Assembly: GCA_964521085.1 (NCBI GenBank)
Contig: CAZFPL010000004.1
Coordinates: forward strand, 62,001 to 126,000
Source: JAFGKK01 sp964521085
GTDB lineage: Bacteria; Chloroflexota; Anaerolineae; Anaerolineales; RBG-16-64-43
DNA: 64,000 nucleotides
Direction of reading: 5' to 3'
The notes beneath the pieces are model-generated. The model was not told the DNA's origin. It worked only from the letters and a program-made list of their open reading frames with translations, and did not search any database. Of this stretch, positions 35,114 to 43,277 are shown piece after piece; position 1 is the first letter of the stretch; each line of letters starts with the position of its first letter. Position numbers and translations under genes: made by a program.

Positions 35114-35992
35114 ATGACGGCCGACAGTTTCCGCGATAAGGTTGCGATCGTCACCGGCGCGTCGAGCGGGATCGGCAAGGCGCTAGCACTTCGGCTGGCG
35201 GGGGAGGGCGCTTGGGTGGTACTTGCCGCCAGGAACGCCGAACGCCTGCAGACACTGGCGGAGGAATGCCGCATGCTCGGCGGGAAAGCCGAGGCCGTCC
35301 CGACCGACGTGACCGACGAAGCGCAATGCAAGGCGCTGGTCGGGCGGGCGAAGGAGACCTTCGGGCGGATCGACATGCTGATCAACAACGCCGGCATGTC
35401 CGTCGCCGGCCGGTTCGACGAACTCCCGGATCTGCGGCTGTTCCACTATGTGATGAATGTTAATTTCTTCGGCGCATTAGCCTGCTGTTACCATGCATTG
35501 CCCCACCTGCGCGAGACGCAGGGGCGGATTGTGAATGTTTCCAGCCTGGGCGGACTGCTCACCATCCCATACAACACCTCCTACTGCGCCAGTAAGTTCG
35601 CGCTGCAGGGCTTTTCGGATTCGCTGCGGATGGACCTCACGGACAGCGGCGTGAGCGTCACGGTGATTTCGCCCTACTGGGTGGTGACGGAATTTCACGA
35701 ACATTATCTCGACAAGGACGGGAAGGAAAAAGGTCCTTCGGGTCGGAAGGTCTACACCGAAAAGATGATGACCGCCGAGCGGTGCGCACAGATCATCCTG
35801 CAGGCGGCGCGGCAAAGGAAACGCGAAGTGCTGATGGGTCCCGGCCGGTGGGGCATGCTGCTACGCTGGATCGCGCCATCCATGATCGACAAGATCACGA
35901 TCGACGCTATCATGCGTCCGGTTGCGAAGCGGGTATCGGACCATAGACCATCGGCAATCGATAAAAAACCGACGATTGAGAGGCGGCCATGA
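35114..35992 (+). CDS. SDR-family oxidoreductase
   Basis: A 292-residue short-chain dehydrogenase. Cofactor motif TGASSGIGKALALRL (about 15), NNAG (about 95), catalytic Ser in VNVSSLGG, and Tyr/Lys in YCASKFALQGF. All active-site residues are present. The last 17 residues or so (SDHRPSAIDKKPTIERRP) have no family sense and are encoded by a heptamer-repeat element (35939-35959) that runs into the gene end. The TGA overlaps the ATG of the next gene by four bases. Confidence 0.85.
   Translation: MTADSFRDKVAIVTGASSGIGKALALRLAGEGAWVVLAARNAERLQTLAEECRMLGGKAEAVPTDVTDEAQCKALVGRAKETFGRIDMLINNAGMSVAGRFDELPDLRLFHYVMNVNFFGALACCYHALPHLRETQGRIVNVSSLGGLLTIPYNTSYCASKFALQGFSDSLRMDLTDSGVSVTVISPYWVVTEFHEHYLDKDGKEKGPSGRKVYTEKMMTAERCAQIILQAARQRKREVLMGPGRWGMLLRWIAPSMIDKITIDAIMRPVAKRVSDHRPSAIDKKPTIERRP
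35939..35959 (+). repeat. heptamer repeat GACCATN inside the SDR gene end
   Basis: Three units, GACCATA, GACCATC and GGCAATC, continue the family seen at a dozen intergenic places to 51.7 kb. Here the unit is translated as the C-terminal tail of the SDR protein. Confidence 0.7.
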
Positions 35993-36930
35993 ATGCAGAC
36001 AACGCAAAGATCCTGGTCATCGGCGCCGGGGTGAACGGCTCGGCGTGCGCGACCATATTGCACCACAGCGGAATCGATGTGACCGTGCTGGCGCGCGGGC
36101 AGCGCTGCGTCGACATCCGTGACGAAGGGATCATCATCGAAAACCCGTTGAATGGAAAACGGACCGTGGCGGTCGTGCCGGTCGTCGACCGGCTGGCGCC
36201 GGATGACTTCTATGATTACATCTTCGTCATCATGCGGAAAAACCAGGCCCTGGAACTGCTGCCGGTTCTGGTTCGGAACCGCTCCCCGAACATCGTCTTT
36301 ATGGGAAACACGCTCACAGGGCCCGAGTGTTATACCGATGTGTTGGGAAAGGAACGTGTTATGCTGGGCTCGGTGTACGCCGGTGGAAGGCGCGAGGGCA
36401 AGATTATCCGGGCGATCGTTCCCAACCGGATCCCGGTGCCGTTCGGCGAACCGGACGGGTCGGTCTCTCCGCGGCTGAAACTCCTGGCGGCGGCGCTCAA
36501 CCGGGGAATTTCGAGGGCGGAGATTTCGACCCGGATCGTGGACCGACTGATCACCCATGCCGCGGTGATCCCCCCGCTCGGCGACCTCGTGATCAAGCAT
36601 GGATGCGATACCCGCGCCCTGGCGAAATCCACCGACGATCTTTATCTCATGGTGGATGCGATGCGCGAATCGTATGCGGTGATCCAGGCCTGCGGGTACC
36701 GGATCGAACCGGCCGGCGAGCGTTCCCTGCTGATCACCCCCCGTTTCCTCCTGGCGGCCCTGTTCCGGATCCTCTTTTCCACGAAGTTCGGGGAAGTCGG
36801 TATCGCCTACCACGTTTCCCAGGCGCCCGATGAAATGCGACATCTTTCCCGTGAATTGAGCGTCCTAGTGGACAAATCGGGCCTGGCGGTTCCCGCCCTG
36901 CGTTCGGTGCTGGCGCTGCAGGCGCCATAG
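35989..36930 (+). CDS. ketopantoate-reductase-like (ApbA/PanE family) oxidoreductase
   Basis: A 313-residue NADP-dependent oxidoreductase of the 2-dehydropantoate 2-reductase family. N-terminal Rossmann motif VIGAGVNGSACATIL (about 10) and TVLARGQRCVDI are followed by FVIMRKNQALELLP and a helical C-terminal domain. It is unlikely to be the housekeeping PanE; it is a paralogue of the broken gene at 31875 and sits with methyltransferases and an SDR. It overlaps the SDR gene (ATGA). Confidence 0.75.
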   Translation: MNADNAKILVIGAGVNGSACATILHHSGIDVTVLARGQRCVDIRDEGIIIENPLNGKRTVAVVPVVDRLAPDDFYDYIFVIMRKNQALELLPVLVRNRSPNIVFMGNTLTGPECYTDVLGKERVMLGSVYAGGRREGKIIRAIVPNRIPVPFGEPDGSVSPRLKLLAAALNRGISRAEISTRIVDRLITHAAVIPPLGDLVIKHGCDTRALAKSTDDLYLMVDAMRESYAVIQACGYRIEPAGERSLLITPRFLLAALFRILFSTKFGEVGIAYHVSQAPDEMRHLSRELSVLVDKSGLAVPALRSVLALQAP

Positions 36931-36970
36931 GATCGATCCCCATCCTGTGAAAGACCGGCGCGGTTCCGTC

Positions 36971-37028
36971 ATCCCCGCGTGAACTTGGCGGGGACGGACC
37001 GCGGCGGTCTTTTCACGCGGGGATTTTT
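36971..37028 (+). terminator. probable terminator after the ApbA-like gene
   Basis: A 13-bp inverted repeat (ATCCCCGCGTGAA at 36971-36983, TTCACGCGGGGAT at 37012-37024) with a 28-base loop, followed by TTTTT. The large loop makes it weaker than the others. Confidence 0.6.
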
Positions 37029-37083
37029 CCCCCTTTTCGTGTAGAGGTAAAATCGGCGGAGACCCAATTAGGGAGGAAAAACC

Positions 37084-38064
37084 ATGTTCCTCAAACGTCG
37101 TTCAGCAAGCGTGATTTTCGGGCTGTTCATGCTGGCCGTTGCGGCCGTCCCCCTCCAAACCGTCCGGGCCGACATGGCCCCCAAGCCCACAATGGAATTC
37201 GAGTTCGTGTACGAGATCTCGCCGGCGCCATCGATTGTCTCCGGGATCCAGGAGGAATGCGGCGAGGCGGACTGTTTAAATGCCTATCTTCTGCAGAAAG
37301 GTGGGCCGCAGCAGTTCACCTGCACCAGGACGGATTGCTTTTCCGTGGCCTATTCCTATTCGGAATTTCAACGATTAAAAATCACTTTTTCCGACGGGAT
37401 TACTCGCCAAAGCAACGTATTCAGCAACAAATACCTCAGCAACACATACCTGGTAACCGTCAGGGAAACAGATCTGCTGATTGCGCAACGCTGGAGCGGG
37501 CCCGCACTGTTTTCTTCCTATGACGACGGCTACGGCAGCGGGACCTATTCTTTGATTATTAATTCCATATTCCTGTGTATATTTTCCATCCCGGTCTTCC
37601 TCGTGCCGGGTTGCCTTATGATCCTGATTGCCGTTCGCTCCACCGGCTTTAGAAATTCCTGGGCTGCGTACATTTCGGCGTGGTTGTTATCCCTGCTGGC
37701 CATAGGCATTTATTCGATGACGCCTTTTATATTCGAAGGTTTGTTGGCTACTCTGGTAATCGAAATAGCCCTCGCCGTCGGATATGTGTTATGGCGCAAA
37801 CGTCAGATGGTCTTGCTCCTCACCGTCGTGGCAATAATGAATCTCCTAACCCGTCCCCTGCTTGCGTATTTTGTGGGGGCATTTTATGACCTAAGGGCTG
37901 CGCACCTGATTTGGATCCTGTTGGGGGAAATCCTGGTCTGGATCGCTGAGGCGTGCATCCTGGCGCTTGCCTTGCGGAAGGAGACAGGCTTCCGGGAGGC
38001 ATCGTCGCTCAGCTTGGTTTTAAACGCGGCCAGCTTCGGGATCGGATTGTTGCTGCCGTTCTAG
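37084..38064 (+). CDS. secreted/membrane protein of unknown function
   Basis: A 326-residue protein: signal peptide (about 1-29, ending VRADMAPKP), an outside domain of about 120 residues with four Cys (EECGEADC, FTCTRTDC) likely forming two disulfides, then about six membrane helices (about 155-326). I recognise no family, though the MAPKPTMEFEF opening after the signal peptide looks typical of a conserved group. AGGGAGGAAAA precedes the ATG. Stands alone between two terminators. Confidence 0.7.
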   Translation: MFLKRRSASVIFGLFMLAVAAVPLQTVRADMAPKPTMEFEFVYEISPAPSIVSGIQEECGEADCLNAYLLQKGGPQQFTCTRTDCFSVAYSYSEFQRLKITFSDGITRQSNVFSNKYLSNTYLVTVRETDLLIAQRWSGPALFSSYDDGYGSGTYSLIINSIFLCIFSIPVFLVPGCLMILIAVRSTGFRNSWAAYISAWLLSLLAIGIYSMTPFIFEGLLATLVIEIALAVGYVLWRKRQMVLLLTVVAIMNLLTRPLLAYFVGAFYDLRAAHLIWILLGEILVWIAEACILALALRKETGFREASSLSLVLNAASFGIGLLLPF

Positions 38065-38081
38065 AAACCGGTTTTCAAGCA

Positions 38082-38118
38082 GACCGACGCGGTCTTTAGG
38101 ACCGCGTCGGTCATTTAT
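38082..38118 (+). terminator. rho-independent terminator
   Basis: A perfect 13-bp stem (GACCGACGCGGTC, 38082-38094, with 38100-38112) and a 5-base loop, followed by ATTTATT. It ends the gene at 37084. It is separate from the similar-looking TetR operator 50 bases further on. Confidence 0.8.
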
Positions 38119-38162
38119 TGCCTCCCTCGATCTGGCGTGCTTCCCTGAATCGTAGTATCCTG

Positions 38163-38190
38163 CCTCCCGACCGACCGGTCGGTCGGGAGG
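38163..38190. promoter_or_regulatory. 28-bp perfect palindrome, probable TetR operator
   Basis: Two 14-base arms (CCTCCCGACCGACC and its exact complement) meet without a spacer. The core GACCGACCGGTCGGTC has the form of known TetR-family operators. The right arm contains the GGGAGG ribosome binding site of the TetR gene, whose ATG is 7 bases further. Binding would block the gene's own expression and probably that of the enzyme at 38832. Confidence 0.8.
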
Positions 38191-38196
38191 TGAGCC

Positions 38197-38775
38197 ATGA
38201 TGACAACCGACACACGCGAAAAAATCCTTCAAGCGGCGGCCAAGTTATTCGTCCGCCAGGGGTATACGGCCACCTCGGTCAATCAGATTTCAAAGGAAGC
38301 CGGGATCGGGAAAGCCACCGTCTACCATCATTTTCCCGACAAGCAAGCCATCGCCTATTCGCTCCTCGATCGAAGCTCGTATCGGGTCCGGGACGCCCTC
38401 TCGGAGGTAAGCGCCGAAGCCGACCCGCGCCGGAGGATCGAGGCCATTGCCGGTGCCGCCATCCGTCTGCGCGACGAATCGTTCGACCTCTTCCAGGTGA
38501 TCCGGCGCGAGGTTCCCGACAGCCGGGCCCGGCTGCACACGCAGCTGGCCGCCATCCTGCTCGGCTACACGACTCAGGTGACGAATGCGATCCAGGCGGG
38601 GATCGGGCAGGGGATCTTCCGCCCCGTAGATCCGTCGATGGCGGCGCGCGCTCTCCTGACCATGGTGACGGGCTTGTATGTGCAGATCTATCTAAGCGGC
38701 AACCGGTTCGCGGATCCGGAAAAAATGTTGCATTCCATGCTGGAGATATTCTTCAAGGGAATCGAATCCCCGTAG
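38197..38775 (+). CDS. TetR/AcrR-family transcriptional regulator
   Basis: A 192-residue repressor. The N-terminal helix-turn-helix is clear: REKILQAAAKLFVRQGYTATSVNQISKEAGIGKATVYHHFPDK, shared here only by its key parts GYTATSVNQI and KATVYHHF. The C-terminal ligand domain (RRRIEAIAGAAIRL...) is of the TetR_C type with no recognisable ligand. A perfect palindrome covers its ribosome binding site (autoregulation). It precedes the PEP-synthase-like gene by 56 bases on the same strand, the likely target. Confidence 0.9.
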   Translation: MMTTDTREKILQAAAKLFVRQGYTATSVNQISKEAGIGKATVYHHFPDKQAIAYSLLDRSSYRVRDALSEVSAEADPRRRIEAIAGAAIRLRDESFDLFQVIRREVPDSRARLHTQLAAILLGYTTQVTNAIQAGIGQGIFRPVDPSMAARALLTMVTGLYVQIYLSGNRFADPEKMLHSMLEIFFKGIESP

Positions 38776-38831
38776 TGGGCATACGGAATCCCAAAAAGGT
38801 TGGAAGGCGTACGGATTAGAAAGGAATATCC

Positions 38832-41552
38832 ATGAACTGGATACGAAATCTCTCCGAATTGACCCATGCGGATCTCCCTGCCGCCGGCGGCAAAGCGGCC
38901 AACCTGGGCGAACTGATCCGAGGCGGAATGCCGGTGCCGCCGGGATTTTGTATCTTGACCGACGCCTACCGGGAAGCCGTGCGGCGGAACGATCTGGAGG
39001 GGAAGATCCGCGGGATCCTCGCCGGCATCCCGCGGCCTGAACCGGAGCCGCTGGAATCCGCCGCCGAAAAAATCCGCGCGCTGTTTCTATCCTGCTCCAT
39101 CCCGCAGGAGATCGCGGAGGAAATCCGCGCCGCCTATCGGGAACTCGATCCGGCGGGGGATGCCGCGGTCGCCGTGCGCTCCTCGGCCACGGCCGAGGAT
39201 CTGCCGGAAATGAGTTTCGCCGGCCAGCAGGAAACCTTCCTCAACGTTATCGGTACGGATTCGCTGCTGCGGTCGGTCGTGGAGTGCTGGGCCAGCCTGT
39301 GGACGGCGCGCGCGATCGGTTATCGGATGCGCAACGCGGTCCCGGCGGAGGGTCTCGCGCTGGCCGTTGCCGTACAACGCATGATCCCATCGGAATGCTC
39401 GGGGGTGCTCTTCACCGCCAATCCGCTCAGCGGCAGCCGGCGTGAAACCGTCATCGACGCGACCTTCGGCCTGGGGGAAGCACTGGTGGGGGGGAAGGTC
39501 GAACCGGACCATTATGTCGTCCGCGCGGCGGACGGGTGCATTCTCTCCAAAATGCTGGGCGCCAAGGCGCTCCAGATCCGCGGCCGGGCCGGCGGCGGGA
39601 CGGAGTCGAGCGAGCAGAATTCGGCCTCGCAGCAGGCGCTCGGCGACGGGCAGATCATCGAACTGGCGCGGCTCGGGGAGCGGGCGCGGGCGCTCTTCGC
39701 CGATCCGCAGGATATCGAATGGGCGCTTGCGGAGGGTAAATTCCACCTCGTGCAATCGCGGCCGATCACCTCGCTCTTCCCGGTCCCGGAAAATCTTTCT
39801 TCCGAGAAACCGCATGTGCTGTTCTCCTTCGCCGCCGTGCAGGGCATGCTGGATCCGATCACCCCGATCGGCCGTGATTCCATGATGCAGATGTTCGCCG
39901 CCGGCGCCGGTTTGTTCGGCGTGCGCGCGACCGCCGAAACCCAGAAGGTCCTCTATGCGGCCGGCGAGAGATTATGGATTAATTTCACGCCCGTCCTGAA
40001 GAACTCCATCGGACGGCGGATTGTGCCGGTCGTCCTGGGTATGGTGGAGCCGACCGTTGGACAGGCGGTGAAGCTGATTTGGAACGAACCGTGCTTCCGG
40101 CCCGGGCGGTCCGGCATCCGCCCGCAGGCCGCGGTCCGGCTGGCGCGCTTCCTCCTTCCCATGGGGGTCAATGTCGCGCTGAACCTCCTCGCTCCACGCA
40201 GGCGTCGGGAGTACATCGTCGCCAACGGAGAACGCGTGCTGGCGCTGATGGATCGACGCAGCGCGGCGGTGATGGGCGACCGCCGGCAGAGGCTGTCGGC
40301 GCAGATCAACCTCCTGCCGGACCTCTTGGCGGATCGCCTTCCCTCATCGCTGATCCTTTTCGTATCGGGCGTGGCGGCGGGCATGGCTTCCTGGAACATC
40401 CTCAATATGATCGCCCGCAAAGCGATGGACGATCCGGCGGCCCGGGCGGAAGTGCACGATCTCATTCTCCAGGTGACGCGCGGGATGCCCTACAACCCGA
40501 CGACGGAAATGGATCTGGCGCTGTGGGAGATGGCCAAGACCGTCCGGCGCGACCCGGATTCCCGCCGGGTGGTGGAGGAGGGAAGTGCGCCGGAGCTTGC
40601 CGCGCGCTACCGGGAAGGAAAATTACCAGCGGCGGTCACGCAGGCAGCGGGTCGTTTTCTGCAAAAATACGGCGGGCGCGGATTGGGCGAGATCGACCTC
40701 GGGCGCACGCGCTGGGCTGAGGATCCGACCCACGTGTTCGAGATGCTGATCAATTACCTGCAGATCGAAGACGAATCCCGGGCGCCGGATGCGGTCTTCG
40801 CGCGGAGTGCGGCGTCGGCGGCGGAGGCGGTGGAAAAACTTGCGGCCGCGGTCGGAAAGACGCGCGGCGGGTGGATCAAGGCGCGGCTGGTGCGGTTCTT
40901 CGCGGGGCGGGCGCGCCAGCTGATGGGCGCGCGCGAGAGCCCGAAGTTCTTCGCGGTGCGGATGATGCATGTCATCCATCGCGGAATGCTCGAGCTCGGG
41001 CGCGAATTCGCCGCCGCCGGCGAGCTGGCGCGCGCGGATGACCTGTTCTACCTGAGCATCGCGGAGATCCGGGCGTTTGCCGGGCGCGAAGCGAGGCCCT
41101 GGCGCGAAACGATCGCCGGGCGCCGGAGCGCCTACGAACGCGAATTGCGCAGGCGGCAGATCCCGCGCCTCCTGATCAGCGACGGGCGCGCTTTTTACGA
41201 AGGCATCGCCGCCCGAGAGGGAGATTCCGAAAACCGAATGGCCGGCAGCCCGGTCTCGCCGGGAATTGCGGAGGGAAGGGTGCATGTGGTCCTGGACCCG
41301 CGCCAGGCGAACCTGCAGCCGGGGGAAATCCTCGTCTGCCCGGGGACCGATCCCTCGTGGACGCCGCTCTTCCTTTCGGCCGGCGCGCTGGTTATGGAAA
41401 CAGGCGGGATGATGACCCACGGATCGGTCGTGGCCCGCGAATACGGAATCCCAGGTGTGGTCGGCGTCCATAATGCGACGACCCGCCTCAAGACCGGCCA
41501 GCGGGTGCGGGTGGATGGATCGAAGGGAATCGTCGAAGTTTTGGATCAGTAA
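38832..41552 (+). CDS. PEP-synthase / rifampin-phosphotransferase-like enzyme
   Basis: A 906-residue three-domain enzyme. First, an ATP-grasp PPDK N-terminal domain (about 1-320: GGKAANLGELIRGGMPVPPGF, AVRSSATAEDLPEMSFAGQQET). Second, a long helical middle region (about 340-800). Third, a PEP-utilising-enzyme swivelling His domain (about 810-906) with the phosphorylated His863 in GGMMTHGSVVAREYGIPGVVG. The C-terminal TIM barrel of true PEP synthase and pyruvate phosphate dikinase is missing. This ATP-grasp / substrate / His-domain order is that of rifampin phosphotransferases. The TetR gene in front fits an inducible, possibly detoxifying enzyme, but the substrate is inferred. Confidence 0.75.
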   Translation: MNWIRNLSELTHADLPAAGGKAANLGELIRGGMPVPPGFCILTDAYREAVRRNDLEGKIRGILAGIPRPEPEPLESAAEKIRALFLSCSIPQEIAEEIRAAYRELDPAGDAAVAVRSSATAEDLPEMSFAGQQETFLNVIGTDSLLRSVVECWASLWTARAIGYRMRNAVPAEGLALAVAVQRMIPSECSGVLFTANPLSGSRRETVIDATFGLGEALVGGKVEPDHYVVRAADGCILSKMLGAKALQIRGRAGGGTESSEQNSASQQALGDGQIIELARLGERARALFADPQDIEWALAEGKFHLVQSRPITSLFPVPENLSSEKPHVLFSFAAVQGMLDPITPIGRDSMMQMFAAGAGLFGVRATAETQKVLYAAGERLWINFTPVLKNSIGRRIVPVVLGMVEPTVGQAVKLIWNEPCFRPGRSGIRPQAAVRLARFLLPMGVNVALNLLAPRRRREYIVANGERVLALMDRRSAAVMGDRRQRLSAQINLLPDLLADRLPSSLILFVSGVAAGMASWNILNMIARKAMDDPAARAEVHDLILQVTRGMPYNPTTEMDLALWEMAKTVRRDPDSRRVVEEGSAPELAARYREGKLPAAVTQAAGRFLQKYGGRGLGEIDLGRTRWAEDPTHVFEMLINYLQIEDESRAPDAVFARSAASAAEAVEKLAAAVGKTRGGWIKARLVRFFAGRARQLMGARESPKFFAVRMMHVIHRGMLELGREFAAAGELARADDLFYLSIAEIRAFAGREARPWRETIAGRRSAYERELRRRQIPRLLISDGRAFYEGIAAREGDSENRMAGSPVSPGIAEGRVHVVLDPRQANLQPGEILVCPGTDPSWTPLFLSAGALVMETGGMMTHGSVVAREYGIPGVVGVHNATTRLKTGQRVRVDGSKGIVEVLDQ

Positions 41553-41602
41553 AAATGGAAAGTGGGTTGTAGGGAAACTCCATCCGAGGCTGTGGAAAAT
41601 CC

Positions 41603-41630
41603 GACCATAGACCATGGACCATCGACCATA
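41603..41630 (+). repeat. heptamer repeat (GACCATN)4
   Basis: Four exact tandem units, GACCATA, GACCATG, GACCATC and GACCATA, followed by GTCGAT. Member of the dispersed heptamer family; intergenic. Confidence 0.9.
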
Positions 41631-41761
41631 GTCGATTTATTGCTGCGAAGGAATTGGCTTGAAGTATGCGGTACGGCAATTCAACGCAGGGATCGATACG
41701 ACAAACATAGAAAGATTGAATGTGCAGGAAAGGCCGATTCAATCGTAGAGTAGAATCGACG

Positions 41762-41789
41762 ATAGTCCATGGTCGATGGTCGACAGTCG
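41762..41789 (+). repeat. heptamer repeat (ATGGTCN-type, inverted orientation)
   Basis: Units ATAGTCC, ATGGTCG, ATGGTCG and ACAGTCG preceded by GAATCGACG. It faces the copy at 41603 in inverted orientation. The two bracket the 130-base intergenic space before the hydrolase gene. Confidence 0.85.
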
Positions 41790-41809
41790 AACGCCATCCG
41801 AGGTGAGAA

Positions 41810-43015
41810 TTGCACACCCAACCGACAGTTATTCAAGGAAGCGTGGCAAAGGGCTTCGAACCGGTACGCGAGGAGTTCATCCGGAATTTTCGCGAACGCG
41901 GTGAACTCGGCGCGGCTTGTGCTGTCTTCCGGCAGGGTTGCAAGGTGGTGGATCTGTGGGGCGGAGTCCGCGATGATAAAACCGGCGCACCATGGGAACG
42001 GGATACGATGACCCCGGTATTCTCCTCGACCAAGGGTTTCGCGGCCATGACACTCGCCGTGGCGAACGCGCGCGGCTGGCTGGATTACGACGAGAAGGTT
42101 GCTGCTTACTGGCCGGAGTTCGCGCAAAACGACAAGCAGGATATCACCGTCCGCACGCTGATGGGCCACCGCGCCGGATTATGCACACTGGACGGATTGA
42201 CGATCCGTACATTCGCCGACCTGGATACCTCGGCGCAAGCTGACGCGTTGGCGAAGAAAAAGCCGGTGTGGATTCCGGGAACCCGCCAGGGATACCACTG
42301 CTGGACGATCGGCTGGTACTCGGGCGAACTGCTGCGCCGGATCGATCCGGAGCATCGCAGCCTAGGCAGGTTTTTCCGGGAAGAGATCGCCGGACCGCTT
42401 GGCGCAGATTTTTATATCGGCCTGCCGCCGGAGATCCCGGAGGAACGGCTTGCGACTCTGCACGGTGGACTCAACAGTATTCCGGAGCTATTCGCGCACA
42501 TCGGCGAGATGGATGGAAGGATTTTATTTCAATTCCTCAATCCGCGGTCACTGACCTGGCGCAGCATGATCGACCAAAAACAGCTGGTCAAACACGATAA
42601 TTTCAACCGGCGCGAACTGCAATCGGTGGAGGTGCCGGCCGGAAACGGGATCGGAAGCGCGCGCGGCATGGCGCTTGCGTTCAGCGAGTTTGCCACGGGC
42701 GGCAGGAAACTCGGACTCAATCCGATATTTCTCGCAGATCTCGAAAAACCTGTCTCGCTTCCGCCCGGTGAGCGGATCGACCATGTAGCGCGGCTGGATT
42801 TCCGCTTCTCGCTGGGATTCATCAAACCGTCGCCCGATTTTCCCTTCGGTTCCAATACGCGTGCGTTTGGCATCGGCGGAGCGGGCGGATCGCTCGCGTT
42901 TGCGGATCCGGAAAAAGAGATCGGGTACGCCTATGTCATGAACCACATGGGATTTTCGGTTTCCGGCGACCCGCGCGAGCAGGCGGTACGGGATGTGGTG
43001 TACCGCTGCCTATAA
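41810..43015 (+). CDS. beta-lactamase-fold serine hydrolase (EstB-like)
   Basis: A 401-residue cytoplasmic enzyme of the class C beta-lactamase / penicillin-binding-protein-like esterase family. The nucleophile motif SSTK (in PVFSSTKGFAAMTL, about 72) is intact. The second motif, usually Y-x-N, appears as the region GYHCWTIGWYSGELL, and a glycine-rich GIGGAGGSLAF near 360 takes the place of the KTG-like motif. It is probably an esterase acting on small esters. The start is TTG at 41810 after AGGTGAG. Flanked on both sides by heptamer repeats. Confidence 0.8.
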   Translation: MHTQPTVIQGSVAKGFEPVREEFIRNFRERGELGAACAVFRQGCKVVDLWGGVRDDKTGAPWERDTMTPVFSSTKGFAAMTLAVANARGWLDYDEKVAAYWPEFAQNDKQDITVRTLMGHRAGLCTLDGLTIRTFADLDTSAQADALAKKKPVWIPGTRQGYHCWTIGWYSGELLRRIDPEHRSLGRFFREEIAGPLGADFYIGLPPEIPEERLATLHGGLNSIPELFAHIGEMDGRILFQFLNPRSLTWRSMIDQKQLVKHDNFNRRELQSVEVPAGNGIGSARGMALAFSEFATGGRKLGLNPIFLADLEKPVSLPPGERIDHVARLDFRFSLGFIKPSPDFPFGSNTRAFGIGGAGGSLAFADPEKEIGYAYVMNHMGFSVSGDPREQAVRDVVYRCL

Positions 43016-43019
43016 ACCC

Positions 43020-43047
43020 GACTATGGACGATGGACTATCGACCATG
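43020..43047 (+). repeat. heptamer repeat (GACYATN)4
   Basis: Units GACTATG, GACGATG, GACTATC and GACCATG, then GTCGAAT. It starts two bases after the codon end region of the hydrolase gene. Confidence 0.85.
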
Positions 43048-43189
43048 GTCGAATCAACACTCCGATTGGCCCAGCCTGAAACACGCATCCCGTCATTCAT
43101 TGATCTAGACGGTTCGGTGAGCCGACCCCGGCCTTGATATTTCTGAAACGCATGGAATAGGTTGACTCGCCAGAAGAGCAGAATCGACG

Positions 43190-43224
43190 ATGGTCCATGG
43201 TCGATGGTCTATGGTCCATGGTCT
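43190..43224 (+). repeat. heptamer repeat (ATGGTCN)5
   Basis: Five perfect units with the variable last base C, G, T, C, T, preceded by GAATCGACG. This is the clearest member of the family. It lies 54 bases before the LytTR-ABC gene. Confidence 0.92.
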
Positions 43225-43277
43225 GTTTGTTTGGCAGATCATCCACGGTTGAAAAGAGATCCTAGTACAATAGAAAC

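Noticed and set aside
43020..43224. CRISPR-like array
   Set aside because: The repeats are 7-base tandem units without spacers and there are no cas genes.
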